DNA of 64,000 bases from Curtobacterium sp. 9128 (GCF_900086645.1 NZ_LT576451.1:2294001-2358000); one strand, 5' to 3'. Shown: positions 1 to 8,269, counted from the stretch's first letter. Numbers and translations: made by a program. The notes: generated by a model not told the origin, from the sequence alone.

Positions 1-1
1 C

Positions 2-598
2 CTGGTGCAGTTCGAGCGCAGCTACCTGGAGGGCGTCGCGGCGGAGTTCCACGGCGCGCAGCCGGGGCCGCTCGTGTTCGACCACGCCGCCGCCCTCGAA
101 GCCGATGACGTGCGGGTGTGGAACCGGCAGGTCCAGGCCGCCGCCGCGACGGTGCTCGGCAGCGCACCGGTCTCGCCGCTCGTGCTGGCGGAGACCGCCC
201 GCGAGACCGCGACGACGCTGCTCCGCACCTTCCCGCACCAGCTGCTCACGCCGGACGTCCCGCTGCCGCAGGGCGCGACCGGCAGGGTCCGCGGGGCGGT
301 GGAGTACATGCACGCCTTCGCACACACGCCGATCTCGACGACCGACGTCGCGGAACACGTCGGCCTGAGCGTCCGCGGTCTGCAGCAGGCCTTCCAGCGG
401 CAGATCGGCACGGCCCCGAACGCCATGCTCCGCGGGATCCGACTGGACCGCATCCGGGAGGAGCTCCGCCGGGGATCGCCGGGGGAGCTGACGGTCGCGT
501 CGGTGGCGGTGAAGTGGGGGTTCGCACACCTCGGGCGGTTCTCGGCTGCGTACGCCTCGCGCTTCGGCGAGTACCCGCGGGACACGCTGCAGGCCTGA
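2..598 (+). CDS. AraC-family transcriptional regulator (C-terminal part, gene starts before the window)
   Basis: The frame is open from the first bases of the window, so the true start lies upstream; about 199 residues are visible and family members usually have about 300. The C-terminal ~100 residues form a double helix-turn-helix of the AraC/XylS type: the first helix pair reads STTDVAEHVGLSVRGLQQAF and the second ends in the typical FAHLGRFSAAYASRFGEYP block, which in the family contacts DNA. The remaining N-terminal part would belong to the sensing/dimerisation domain and is too incomplete to suggest an effector. The downstream hydrolase begins 35 nt after the stop with its own promoter-like box, so the two need not be one operon. 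The family call is firm; the regulated genes are unknown. Confidence 0.88.
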   Translation: MVQFERSYLEGVAAEFHGAQPGPLVFDHAAALEADDVRVWNRQVQAAAATVLGSAPVSPLVLAETARETATTLLRTFPHQLLTPDVPLPQGATGRVRGAVEYMHAFAHTPISTTDVAEHVGLSVRGLQQAFQRQIGTAPNAMLRGIRLDRIREELRRGSPGELTVASVAVKWGFAHLGRFSAAYASRFGEYPRDTLQA

Positions 599-621
599 TC
601 GGCCGCGGCGGACGATCCCCG

Positions 622-627
622 TACGCT
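622..627 (+). promoter_or_regulatory. Candidate -10 box of a leaderless promoter (RBBP9-type hydrolase)
   Basis: TACGCT fits TANNNT and ends 6 nt before the GTG at 634, so transcription would begin at or next to the start codon. No Shine-Dalgarno sequence sits at a usable distance. Confidence 0.5.
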
Positions 628-633
628 GCAGGA

Positions 634-1179
634 GTGAGCCGACCTCGACCCTGGGTGATCGTCCCCGGCATCTGGAACTCCGACGCCGAGCACTGGCAGT
701 CGCACTGGCAGGAGTCCCGCGGAGCGGACGCCGTGCGGATCGCGCCGACGTCCTGGTCCGAGCCGGATCCCGACGACTGGTCGGCCGCGATCGACCGTGC
801 GGTGGCGGCCTGTGACGAACCGCCCGTGCTCGTGGCGCACAGCCTCGGCGTGCTGGCGGTGGCGGCGTGGCTCGCGGAGCACGACGACGGCCGCGTCGCG
901 GGCGCCTTCCTCGTGGCGCCGCCGGACCCGGATGCTCCCGGCTTCCCCGCCGCCGCGGCCGGCTTCACGGTGCCGACGCAGGGCGTGCGGACGCCGACCG
1001 TCCTCGTGGTGAGCGACGACGACCCTTACTGCACCGCTGATCGTGCGCTCGGGATCGCTTCGACGCTCGGCGCGGGGGTGCAGCGGATCGGCGCCTCCGG
1101 GCACGTCAACGTGGCGAGCGGCGTGGGGGACTGGGACGCCGGGCGCACCTTGCTCGAGGACTTCGCCGCGGCTCTGTAG
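634..1179 (+). CDS. RBBP9/YdeN-family alpha/beta hydrolase
   Basis: A 181-residue protein of the RBBP9/YdeN serine-hydrolase family, which is small and lacks a lid domain. The N-terminal strand WVIVPGIWNSDAEHWQ is the family hallmark. The nucleophile elbow is VAHSLG (Ser70), the acid is expected in VVSDDDPYC and the histidine in GASGHVN. The longer frame open upstream overlaps the AraC gene in another phase and shows no domain. The GTG at 634 was chosen because it directly precedes the conserved strand and follows a leaderless-type -10 box. Substrate unknown; these proteins are cytoplasmic esterase-like enzymes of mostly undefined role. Confidence 0.85.
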   Translation: MSRPRPWVIVPGIWNSDAEHWQSHWQESRGADAVRIAPTSWSEPDPDDWSAAIDRAVAACDEPPVLVAHSLGVLAVAAWLAEHDDGRVAGAFLVAPPDPDAPGFPAAAAGFTVPTQGVRTPTVLVVSDDDPYCTADRALGIASTLGAGVQRIGASGHVNVASGVGDWDAGRTLLEDFAAAL

Positions 1180-1308
1180 GACCGGTCGCAGCCGCGCGGT
1201 GCCCGCCCGGACGACACGCCGTTCACGTTCGGGGCGATATGGCACGCGATGCCGCGACACTCCGCGGATGTCCGACGGGATCGAGCGCGCGATATTCATA
1301 CTTCCCTC

Positions 1309-2331
1309 ATGGAAACGCAGTCCGGTGCACGCACCCCCCTCGTCGACCCCTTCGGTCGCGAGCTCGAGGAGTGGCTCCGTGACGCACCGGCGACCCGGTC
1401 ACCGTACGTGTCGGACCTCGTGGTCCCACCCGTCACGGGCCCGGTGCAGCGACCGGACGCCACCACGGACGCCGCACCCGAGCGCGACCACGCCACCGAG
1501 GAGCCGTCGTCGGCACCCTCGGACGACACGGCGTTCCGTCGCCCCCGCGACCGTGGGCGTCACGCCTCGGTCTGCGCGCCGTCCTTCCCCGAACCCCCGG
1601 AGCGGCTCGCGCTCCGCATCGACGAGCTCGAGGTCGAGGTGTCCGCGCAGAGCGGCCGTCCGGTGATCGAGCGCATCGTGATCCTCGAGGACGAGGTCCG
1701 CCGTCGCGACGAGGACCTCGCGCGCCTGTCCGCCTGGGAAGCCGTCGTCGCCGATCTCGCGGACCCCGAGGTCGACGCCGCTCGTGCGTACGCGCGCTCG
1801 GTCTTCGCCGACCTGCTCGCCGACGCCGCCGACGAGAACGACCGCCGGGACCGTGCCGCCGCCCGCCGTGCAGCGGCCACGGGCGCGGTCGCAGTCGTGA
1901 CCGCAGGCTCGGTCGCCGTGGTGACGACGCCGACCGCGGCGCCGGCCCTGGTCGAGCCAGCAGCCGCGCCCGTCACCGCGGACCGGGTCGACGACCTGGA
2001 CGTCGCGTCCACGGAGCGCGACGAGCCCGCACGACCCGTGCTGCGCCTCCCGTCCGTGTCGCCGGTGTCCGCGAACACCCGCCCGACCCCGCTCGTCCAG
2101 CCCGCGACCGGTCCGACGGTGGTGGACCGCGACGCCTTCGCCGCCGTCCTCCGTGCGCACCGTGTGGAGACGGCCGGCACGCCGGTCGTGTTCGCCGCGG
2201 AGCACGCGGCCGAGCTCCCGGCGGTCGCACCGTCAGCGGAGCCGCAGCCCGTGGCGACCACCGAGGCACCGGCGCAGTCCGGTTGGTGGTCCCGGGTCGT
2301 CGCCGCGGTGCTCCGGCTCGTCCGCCGCTGA
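1309..2331 (+). CDS. Hypothetical protein with central coiled coil and Ala/Pro/Thr-rich tail
   Basis: A 340-residue protein I do not recognise. The first ~100 residues are Pro/Asp/Thr-rich and look disordered. Residues ~100-190 are heptad-like and acidic (LRIDELEVEVSAQ, RIVILEDEVRRRDEDL), suggesting a coiled coil. A short Ala/Val/Thr hydrophobic patch (about residues 185-205) follows, too polar for a confident membrane helix, then a disordered stretch ending in SGWWSRVVAAVLRLVRR, a cationic amphipathic tail that could bind membrane. ATG 1309 is preferred over the ATG 60 bases upstream because the extra residues are basic, shadow-like sequence. Possibly envelope- or division-associated by composition only. 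Confidence 0.6.
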   Translation: METQSGARTPLVDPFGRELEEWLRDAPATRSPYVSDLVVPPVTGPVQRPDATTDAAPERDHATEEPSSAPSDDTAFRRPRDRGRHASVCAPSFPEPPERLALRIDELEVEVSAQSGRPVIERIVILEDEVRRRDEDLARLSAWEAVVADLADPEVDAARAYARSVFADLLADAADENDRRDRAAARRAAATGAVAVVTAGSVAVVTTPTAAPALVEPAAAPVTADRVDDLDVASTERDEPARPVLRLPSVSPVSANTRPTPLVQPATGPTVVDRDAFAAVLRAHRVETAGTPVVFAAEHAAELPAVAPSAEPQPVATTEAPAQSGWWSRVVAAVLRLVRR

Positions 2332-2355
2332 ACCCGGTGGACTGCCGCTCCTCGG

Positions 2356-2361
2356 TAGACT
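2356..2361 (+). promoter_or_regulatory. Candidate -10 box of a leaderless promoter (NIF3 gene)
   Basis: TAGACT followed by 6 nt and the ATG at 2368; no Shine-Dalgarno sequence is present. Confidence 0.55.
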
Positions 2362-2367
2362 GACCGG

Positions 2368-3222
2368 ATGCCGACGCTCCGCGATCTCCAGGCCGTGATC
2401 GAGTCCCTCTGGCCGGTCGACGGCGCGGAGTCCTGGGACGCCGTCGGCCTCGTCTCCGGGGACCCGGACGCGGTCGTCGAGCGCGTGCACCTCGCCGTCG
2501 ACGCCGTGCCGGACACGGCGCGTGAAGCCGTCGCGGTCGGTGCCGACCTGCTCCTCACACACCACCCGCTGCTGCTCCGCGGCGTGACCACGATCGCGGA
2601 GTCGACTTACAAGGGTTCCGTGCTGGCGACGCTCGTCCGCGGTGGTTGCGCGCTCGTGGCCGCACACACCAACGCCGACGTCGTGCGCTCCGGCACCTCG
2701 GCCGTGCTCGCCGACCGGATCGGGCTCACCGACCTGCGTCCGCTCGAGTCCGGTGCCGCAGCGGACACCGGGATCGGCCGGGTCGGCGTCCTGCCGGAGT
2801 CCGTCACGCTCGGGGCGCTCGCACGGCGCATCGTCGACGTGCTGCCCGCCACCGCGTCGGGGGTCCGCGTGTCCGGCGCGTACGACCAGCCCGTCCGGAC
2901 CGTCGCGCTCTGCGCCGGCGCCGGGGACTCCCTGCTGGGTAACCCGCTCGTGCAGGCCGCCGACGTGTACGTCACGAGCGACCTCCGTCACCACCCGGCA
3001 TCCGAGTTCCGCGAGCAGGCGATGCTCGCAGGCGGCCCGGCACTCATCGACACGTCCCACTGGGCCACCGAGTGGCTCTGGCTCGACGTCGCCGCCGAAG
3101 AACTCCGTCGCGCCGCCGGTGTCCGCGTGACGGTGAGCGACCTCCGGACCGACCCGTGGGACTTCGCGGTCCTGCCGAACGCCTCCGCCCCCACCACCGA
3201 GCACCACAACGAAGGAGCCTGA
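2368..3222 (+). CDS. Nif3-like dinuclear metal centre protein
   Basis: A 284-residue member of the NIF3/DUF34 family, ring-shaped proteins with two bound metal ions, sometimes annotated as GTP cyclohydrolase-like, but without a settled function. Metal-binding motifs are visible: LLTHHPLLLRG near residue 60, AHTNADVV near residue 95 and DTSHWATEW near residue 230 (the C-terminal His site). The opening PTLRDLQAVIESLWPVDGAE is typical of the family in actinobacteria. The next gene, a coiled-coil zinc-ribbon-type protein, starts 2 nt after the stop, and this NIF3/zinc-ribbon pairing is commonly conserved, so the two are probably co-transcribed. Confidence 0.92.
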   Translation: MPTLRDLQAVIESLWPVDGAESWDAVGLVSGDPDAVVERVHLAVDAVPDTAREAVAVGADLLLTHHPLLLRGVTTIAESTYKGSVLATLVRGGCALVAAHTNADVVRSGTSAVLADRIGLTDLRPLESGAAADTGIGRVGVLPESVTLGALARRIVDVLPATASGVRVSGAYDQPVRTVALCAGAGDSLLGNPLVQAADVYVTSDLRHHPASEFREQAMLAGGPALIDTSHWATEWLWLDVAAEELRRAAGVRVTVSDLRTDPWDFAVLPNASAPTTEHHNEGA

Positions 3223-3224
3223 TC

Positions 3225-3959
3225 ATGAAGGCAGCACCCGAGGACCAGGCCATCCTCCTCGACGTCCAGCGTCTGGACAACGACATCACCCGCATCGCGC
3301 ACCGCATCAGCTCGCTGCAGGAGGGCGCCAAGCTGACCGAGCTCGGCACGACGGCGGCGGGTCTCCGGAGCGAACTCGTCGCCGCGACCGGCAAGGTCGA
3401 GGACGCCGAGCGCGACCTCGCCCGACTCGAGTCCGACACCGCGACGGCCCAGGCCCGGGTCGAGCGCGACACGACCATGCTGCAGAACGTGTCGAGCGCC
3501 AAGGACGCCGCCGGGCTCCAGAACGAACTCGACTCGTTGCAGCGCCGCATCGGGGACCTCGAGACGTCCGAGCTGGAGATCATGGAGACGCTCGACGTCC
3601 TCCGTGCGCGGGTCGGCGACGTCGAGGCGAAGCTCGCCGACGTCGAGGCGCAGCGCACCGCCCTCGTCGCGGAGCGGGACACCGAGATCGAGCGGCTCGA
3701 GGGCGACCGGGTCTCCGCGACCCAGAGCCGCGCCGACGTCGCGGCGAAGGTCCCGGACGACCTCCTCGCGCTGTACGAGCGCCAGCGTGCGCGGTACGGA
3801 TTCGGGGCGTCGCTCCTGCAGGGCGGTGTGTCGACGGCGTCCGGCGTCACGCTCACCGGCGCCGACCTGCAGGCGGTCCGTGCGGCCGCGCCCGACGACG
3901 TCGTGCTCTGCCCCGACAGCGAGGCGATCCTGGTCCGGACGGCCGAGTCCGGCCTGTAG
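3225..3959 (+). CDS. Coiled-coil protein with degenerate C4 zinc-ribbon (zf-RING_7 type)
   Basis: A 244-residue protein starting at ATG 3225 behind a GAAGGAG ribosome site. Residues ~10-175 form a long antiparallel-type coiled coil. The last ~55 residues match the C-terminal ribbon of the bacterial C4-type zinc-ribbon family (GADLQAVRAAAPDDVVLCP then ILVRT). In most relatives this ribbon carries two CxxC pairs; here only one cysteine (Cys229) remains and the first pair is replaced by GGVSTASG, so zinc binding looks lost. It follows the NIF3 gene immediately. The family has been linked to oligomerisation or scaffold roles, but function is uncertain. Confidence 0.85.
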   Translation: MKAAPEDQAILLDVQRLDNDITRIAHRISSLQEGAKLTELGTTAAGLRSELVAATGKVEDAERDLARLESDTATAQARVERDTTMLQNVSSAKDAAGLQNELDSLQRRIGDLETSELEIMETLDVLRARVGDVEAKLADVEAQRTALVAERDTEIERLEGDRVSATQSRADVAAKVPDDLLALYERQRARYGFGASLLQGGVSTASGVTLTGADLQAVRAAAPDDVVLCPDSEAILVRTAESGL

Positions 3960-3972
3960 ACGCACGTCAAAC

Positions 3973-4016
3973 CGGACGGGAGGCCCGGTGCCAGCTGGCA
4001 CCGGGCCTCCCGTCCG
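3973..4016. terminator. Perfect 44-nt palindrome, GGAGGCCCGGTGCC family; probable bidirectional terminator
   Basis: Perfect inverted repeat centred on AGCT at 3993-3996, with 22-bp arms reading outward through GGCACCGGGCCTCC. It lies between the end of the NIF3 operon and the 3' end of RNase P RNA, which converge here. There is no U-tract. It belongs to a dispersed palindrome family in this window (see findings). Confidence 0.6.
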
Positions 4017-4021
4017 TGACG

Positions 4022-4390
4022 TGGTGCGAACGGGCCGGCCGTACGCCGGGTTCTGTCCCGCCTTGCAGCGGTGACGGCCATCTCTCTCGGACCGACGTTG
4101 CCGTCGGCCTCCAGCGGTCTACCCGAGGACTCGGCGAGCAGCCTCGACGTCCTCTGTCTGACCTTGCTCCGGGCGAGGTTTACCGAGCGAGTCCGGTCAC
4201 CCGGACCCCTGGTGGTCTCTTACACCACCGTTTCACCCTTACCGACGTCGCCGCCGGCGGTCTGCTTTCTGTGGCACTGTCTCGCGGATTGCTCCGGGTG
4301 GGTGTTACCCACCGCCCTGCTCTGTGGAGCCCGGACGTTCCTCGGCACTCCCGGGGGAGTGACGCGACCGTCTCACCGACCCGTTCGCAG
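4022..4390 (-). ncRNA. rnpB: RNase P RNA (class A)
   Basis: Read on the minus strand, the ~365-nt region carries the diagnostic GAGGAACGTCCGGGCTCC block (around 4335) near the 5' end and the matching conserved 3' region with ACAGAACCCGGCGTACGG. The terminal P1 helix is visible: GCGAACGGG at 4388-4380 pairs with CCCGTTCGC at 4034-4026. GGTAAGGGTGAAACGGTGGTGTAAGAG is also characteristic in part. It is the catalytic RNA that matures tRNA 5' ends. A TAGACT box lies about 7 nt upstream of the 5' end. Confidence 0.95.
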
Positions 4391-4395
4391 TGCCG

Positions 4396-4401
4396 AGTCT
4401 A
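4396..4401 (-). promoter_or_regulatory. Candidate -10 box for rnpB
   Basis: TAGACT on the minus strand, about 7 nt before the P1 helix that defines the RNA 5' end; no clear -35 element was found. Confidence 0.55.
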
Positions 4402-4408
4402 CCGGTGC

Positions 4409-4531
4409 CGAGTGGTCGCGACACGCCGCGTGCGGGCGTCGAGCGGTCACGCACTGTCGCTCCCAAACCCGCCGGACGACGGTTCGTGACCACTCGGCGA
4501 AGCGTCAGCGGCGTGTTGCGACCGCTCGGCG
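4409..4531. repeat. Imperfect inverted repeat with a related copy near 20.2 kb
   Basis: Arms 4409-4431 (GCCGAGTGGTCGCGACACGC...) and 4508-4530 pair over 21 of 23 positions. The right half, 4486-4530, is also about 80% identical to 20249-20292. The dyad sits between the rnpB promoter and the 3' end of the ppgK gene, so it may terminate ppgK transcription, although its family-like recurrence suggests a mobile or repeat origin. Confidence 0.5.
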
Positions 4532-4549
4532 GCACACTCGCGCCGGGCG

Positions 4550-5299
4550 CTACTTCGAGTTGAACGCCAGGGTCGCGGCACCGATGATGCCGGCGTTGTT
4601 GCGGAGCGTCGCGGGGATGATGTCCGCCTGCAGGTCGAGGAGCGGCAGGAACTCGTCGTACTGCTTCGACACACCGCCACCGACCACGAAGAGCTCGGGG
4701 GAGAGCAGGGCCTCGAGCCGCGAGTAGTACTTCTGCAGACGCTTCGCCCAGTGCTTCCAGGAGAGGTCGTCCCGCTCCTTCGCCGCGAACGAGGCCTTCG
4801 TCTCGTAGTCGACCCCGTCGATCTCCAGGTGGCCGAGCTCCGCGTTCACGATGAGCACGCCGTCGTTGATGAGCGCGGTGCCGATGCCCGTGCCGAGCGT
4901 CGTCATGATGACGAGGCCGTCCCGGCCCTTGGCGGCGCCGAACTGCTGCTCGGCGAACCCGGCGGCGTCGGCGTCGTTGACGAAGTGGATGGAGCGGCCG
5001 AGTTCCTTCTCGAAGAGCGCCTCGGCCTCGAAGCCGATCCACTTCTTCGACACGTTCGCCGCCGACATGGTCTTGCCGTCGCGGACGATCGCGGGGAAGC
5101 ACACACCCACGGGGACGTCCTGGTCCGGGCCGAGCTCGTCGAGGATCTCGACGACGACGGACACGATGTCGTGCGGCTTCCCGCCCTCCGGGGTGGCCTT
5201 CTTGATCCGGTCGGTCGTCAGTTCACCGGTCGTCGTGTCGACGATCGCGCCCTTGATGCCCGTACCGCCGATGTCGACGCCGACTGCGAGTGAGGTCAT
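4550..5299 (-). CDS. ppgK: Polyphosphate glucokinase (ROK family)
   Basis: A 249-residue ROK-family kinase that phosphorylates glucose, in actinobacteria using polyphosphate and/or ATP. The phosphate-binding motif GVDIGGTGIKGAIVD lies near the N terminus, followed by FVNDADAAGFAEQQ (catalytic Asp in ND-AD) and TTLGTGIGTALI. ELGHLEIDGVDYE replaces the cysteine-rich ROK zinc site, as usual in PpgK-type enzymes. SKKWIGFEAE is also typical of PpgK. The start at 5299 puts the protein directly at the phosphate loop; a GAAAGG ribosome site overlaps the end of the upstream map gene, 16 nt away, so both are likely one transcript. Confidence 0.92.
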   Translation of the reverse strand: MTSLAVGVDIGGTGIKGAIVDTTTGELTTDRIKKATPEGGKPHDIVSVVVEILDELGPDQDVPVGVCFPAIVRDGKTMSAANVSKKWIGFEAEALFEKELGRSIHFVNDADAAGFAEQQFGAAKGRDGLVIMTTLGTGIGTALINDGVLIVNAELGHLEIDGVDYETKASFAAKERDDLSWKHWAKRLQKYYSRLEALLSPELFVVGGGVSKQYDEFLPLLDLQADIIPATLRNNAGIIGAATLAFNSK

Positions 5300-5315
5300 G
5301 AGGAGCGGTTGCCTT

Positions 5316-6179
5316 TCAGGAGACGGTGAGGAGCTCGGCGCCACGTTCTGTGACGACGAGGGTCTGTTCGAACTGTGCGGTCCAGGACTTGTCGCGGGTG
5401 CTGACGGTCCAGTCGTCGGCCCAGATGTCCGCCTCGATGCCGCCGAGCGTGAGCATCGGCTCGATGGTGAAGACCATGCCGGTCTCGATGACGGTGTCGT
5501 ACTGGGGCGCGTCGTAGTGGGGGATGATCAGGCCGGAGTGGAACGCCCGGCCGACCCCGTGCCCGGTGTAGTCGCGGACAACGCCGTAGCCGAAGCGCTT
5601 CGCGTACGACTCGATGGCGCGGCCGATGACGTTCACCTGCCGACCCGGGGCGACGGCCTTGATGCCGCGTTCCATCGCGATCCGCGTGCGTTCGACCAGG
5701 TCCGCGACCTCTGGCGCTGCCTGCCCGACGACGAACGTGCGGTTCGTGTCGCCGTGCATACCGTCCTTGTACGCGGTGATGTCGATGTTCACGATGTCGC
5801 CGTCCTGCAGGACCGTGTCGTCCGGGATGCCGTGGCAGATGACCTCGTTGACCGACGAGCACAGCGACTTCGGGTAGCCCCGGTAGCCGAGCGTCGAGGG
5901 GTAGGCGCCGTGCGCGACGACGTACTCGTGCCCGATGCGGTCGAGCTCGTCGGTGGTGACACCGGGGCGGATCGCGGCGGCCACCGCGTCGATCGCCCGG
6001 GAAGCGATGCGCCCGGCGGTGCGGATCAGCTCGATCTCGGACGCGGAGTACGTGTCGCCGAGCCCGTGCTCGTGGGGCTCGACCCTGCCGACGTACTCGG
6101 GGCGTTCGATGTCCTTCGGGACGGGCCGCTGGGGGGAGATGCGGCCGGCGGTCAGGTGTCCGTGTTCGTCCCGGGGCAT
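5316..6179 (-). CDS. map: Methionine aminopeptidase type I
   Basis: A 287-residue cytoplasmic metalloprotease that removes the initiator methionine. Metal ligands are all visible: the two aspartates in VNIDITAYKDGMHGDTNRTF, the histidine of DYTGHGVGRAFH, the glutamate in FTIEPML and the last glutamate in LVVTERGAELLT. The N-terminal extension (residues ~1-45, PRDEHGHLTAGRISPQRPVP) resembles the SH3-binding-like extension of actinobacterial MetAP1c. Start 6179 chosen because a TANNNT box sits 7 nt upstream; a longer frame to 6206 would include the promoter. ppgK follows 16 nt downstream. Confidence 0.94.
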   Translation of the reverse strand: MPRDEHGHLTAGRISPQRPVPKDIERPEYVGRVEPHEHGLGDTYSASEIELIRTAGRIASRAIDAVAAAIRPGVTTDELDRIGHEYVVAHGAYPSTLGYRGYPKSLCSSVNEVICHGIPDDTVLQDGDIVNIDITAYKDGMHGDTNRTFVVGQAAPEVADLVERTRIAMERGIKAVAPGRQVNVIGRAIESYAKRFGYGVVRDYTGHGVGRAFHSGLIIPHYDAPQYDTVIETGMVFTIEPMLTLGGIEADIWADDWTVSTRDKSWTAQFEQTLVVTERGAELLTVS

Positions 6180-6186
6180 GCGCTCC

Positions 6187-6192
6187 ACTCTA
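6187..6192 (-). promoter_or_regulatory. Candidate -10 box of a leaderless promoter (map)
   Basis: TAGAGT on the minus strand with a 7-nt gap to the ATG at 6179. It is divergent from the SPOR-like gene promoter 40 nt away. Confidence 0.55.
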
Positions 6193-6231
6193 GCCGCGCG
6201 GAGCACGAGCCCGTGCCGCGAACGGCGAGGG

Positions 6232-6237
6232 TACGTT
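6232..6237 (+). promoter_or_regulatory. Candidate -10 box of a leaderless promoter (SPOR-like gene)
   Basis: TACGTT followed by 7 nt and the ATG at 6245. Confidence 0.5.
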
Positions 6238-6244
6238 TGGCGGC

Positions 6245-6424
6245 ATGAGCGACGAGCGCATCGAGTCCCAGTGGTGGTTCAACGACAAGACCCACGCGGT
6301 CGAGCAGGGACCGCAGTCCCCGCAGCGCGACCGGATCGGCCCGTTCGAGACCCGCGAAGCGGCCGAACACGCGCTGGAGCGCATCAAGGCCAACAACGAG
6401 AAGTGGGACGACGAGGACGCCTGA
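6245..6424 (+). CDS. Small SPOR-like protein
   Basis: A 59-residue protein, short enough to be missed by length cut-offs. It reads QWWFNDKTHAVEQGPQSPQ then IGPFETREAAEHALERIKAN, which resembles the small SPOR-domain-like proteins annotated beside map in Microbacteriaceae: aromatic N-terminal strand, then the GPF-TREEAE turn-helix that in SPOR domains packs against the sheet. SPOR domains bind denuded septal glycan, but this one has no signal peptide, so that role is unproven. It is transcribed divergently from map and its start fits a leaderless promoter. Confidence 0.75.
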   Translation: MSDERIESQWWFNDKTHAVEQGPQSPQRDRIGPFETREAAEHALERIKANNEKWDDEDA

Positions 6425-6452
6425 CGCGTCGCACCCCGGCGAAGACACCGCA

Positions 6453-6468
6453 CCCCGTCACGACGGGG
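6453..6468. terminator. Short GC hairpin between convergent genes
   Basis: CCCCGT/ACGGGG stem with a CACG loop, between the SPOR-like gene and the 3' end of nadE. No U-tract; terminator role inferred from position. Confidence 0.35.
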
Positions 6469-6526
6469 CGCGTTGTGCGCAGCGGGGCGCGATCCGGACG
6501 TGATCGCTGACGGACGGAAGGCCCCG

Positions 6527-8269
6527 TCAGGGGCGGTATGTGATCGGCAGCCGCCGGTCACGACCGAACGCCATGCCGGAGATCTTCGGACCGATGGCGC
6601 CCTGTCGGCGCTTCCATTCGGACCGGTCGACCAGGCGGGTGACCTCGGCCACGGTGGCCGCGTCGAACCCACGCGCCACGATGTCCGCCGCGCCCTGCGC
6701 CTGCGTGACGTAGAGGTCGAGGATCGCGTCCAGGACCTCGTACGGCGGCAGGGAGTCCTGGTCCTCTTGTCCGTCGCGGAGTTCGGCCGACGGCGGCTTC
6801 GTGATCGAGTTCTCCGGGATCGGCTCGGTCTCGCCACGTGACGCGGCGACCGCGTTCCGCCAGCGGGCGAGCTCCCACACCATCGTCTTCGGGACGTCCT
6901 TGATCGGCGCGAACCCGCCAACAGAGTCCCCGTAGATGGTGGAGTACCCGACGGCGAGCTCGGTCTTGTTGCCCGTGGTCAGCACCAGGTGCCCGTCGAG
7001 GTTCGACAGTCCCATCAGGATGAGCGCACGGACCCGGGCCTGGATGTTCTCCGCCGCGAGCCCGGTGAGGGCGAGCTGTTCGTCGAAGGGTGCGACGAGG
7101 TCGGCGATCGGGTCCGTGCGGTACTGCAGGCCGAGCCGAGTGGCGACGTCGTCCGCGTCCGACCTCGAGTGGTCCGACGACCACCGCGACGGCATCGAGA
7201 CGCCGAACACGTTCGACTGGCCGATGGCGTCCACGGCGATGGCGGCGCACACCGCCGAGTCGATGCCGCCGGAGAGCCCGAGGACCACCGAGCGGAACCC
7301 GTTCTTCTGCACGTAGTCCCGGGTGCCGAGCACGAGCGCGTTCCAGATCGCGGCGGTGTCGTCCAGTGGTGCCGCGATGTCCCTGGGCAGCGCCGGGCGC
7401 CCGGGGAGCTCGCCGGGCGTCGTGTTCGGCGTGTCCAGGACGATGCGCTGGACGTGGTCGGTCTCGACGGGGTCCGTGGCGGGTGCCGGGTCGATGTCGA
7501 CGACGAGCAGGTGCGGCTCGAACTGCGGGGCCCTGCCGAGGATCGTGCCCTGCTCGTCCACCACGACGGAGTCGCCGTCGAAGACCAGGTCGTCCTGGCC
7601 GCCGACGATGTTCACGTACGCGACGATCGTGTCGGACTCGGTCGCACGCCGGGTCACGAGTGGCAGCCGGACCTCGTCCTTGTCCGCGACCCACGGCGAC
7701 GCGTTCACGACGAGCAGGAGCCCGGCGTCGGCGTCGAGCACCCGTGCGACCGGCCCGCCGTCGCGCCAGAGGTCCTCGCAGATGATGATCGCCACGTCGA
7801 CGTCCGCGATCCTGGCCACGAGCAGGTCGTCGCCGGGGATGAACACCCGGTACTCGTCGAACACCGAGTAGTTCGGCAGGTGGTACTTCGCGGTGGTGGC
7901 GACGACGCGTCCGTGCTGCAGGACGCTCGCGCAGTTCTTCGCGACCGCGGTCGGGGCCGTGCTGACGTCGACGGCCCGCGGCTCGAACGGCCCGTCCGGG
8001 TGCCCGACGACGACGGCGACGTCACCGAGTCCCTCGTCGGCGAGCCGTGCGGCGAGCGTGACCACCGCGGCACGCGCGGCCCGCAGGAACGACGGACGTG
8101 ACGCGAGGTCCTCGATCGGGTAGCCGGAGATCGCCATCTCGCCCACCGCGACGAGGTCGGCACCCCGTGCGGCTGCGGAGCGGACGGCGTCGACGATCCC
8201 GGCGGTGTTCCGGGCGAACGCGCCCACCACCGGATTCGTCTGGGCGAGTGCCAAGCGGAGACGGGGCAT
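6527..8269 (-). CDS. nadE: Glutamine-dependent NAD+ synthase
   Basis: A 580-residue two-domain enzyme that amidates nicotinic acid adenine dinucleotide to NAD+. The N-terminal nitrilase-type glutaminase shows the Glu-Lys-Cys triad in VGEMAISGYP, TAKYHLPNYSVFDEYR and IIICEDLWRDGG. The C-terminal NAD synthase domain shows the ATP-pyrophosphatase loop GLSGGIDSAV and the downstream LTTGNKTELAVGYSTIYGD. Length matches the long bacterial NadE class. The ATG at 8269 is right for the first nitrilase strand (RLRLALAQTNPVVG) and has a TANNNT box 7 nt upstream; the frame continues 144 nt further but overlaps the divergent glnA2. Confidence 0.95.
   Translation of the reverse strand: MPRLRLALAQTNPVVGAFARNTAGIVDAVRSAAARGADLVAVGEMAISGYPIEDLASRPSFLRAARAAVVTLAARLADEGLGDVAVVVGHPDGPFEPRAVDVSTAPTAVAKNCASVLQHGRVVATTAKYHLPNYSVFDEYRVFIPGDDLLVARIADVDVAIIICEDLWRDGGPVARVLDADAGLLLVVNASPWVADKDEVRLPLVTRRATESDTIVAYVNIVGGQDDLVFDGDSVVVDEQGTILGRAPQFEPHLLVVDIDPAPATDPVETDHVQRIVLDTPNTTPGELPGRPALPRDIAAPLDDTAAIWNALVLGTRDYVQKNGFRSVVLGLSGGIDSAVCAAIAVDAIGQSNVFGVSMPSRWSSDHSRSDADDVATRLGLQYRTDPIADLVAPFDEQLALTGLAAENIQARVRALILMGLSNLDGHLVLTTGNKTELAVGYSTIYGDSVGGFAPIKDVPKTMVWELARWRNAVAASRGETEPIPENSITKPPSAELRDGQEDQDSLPPYEVLDAILDLYVTQAQGAADIVARGFDAATVAEVTRLVDRSEWKRRQGAIGPKISGMAFGRDRRLPITYRP

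Noticed and set aside
4851..6248. 465-residue plus-strand frame
   Set aside because: Antisense to ppgK and map, both well recognised; it also crosses their intergenic gap and has no ribosome site.
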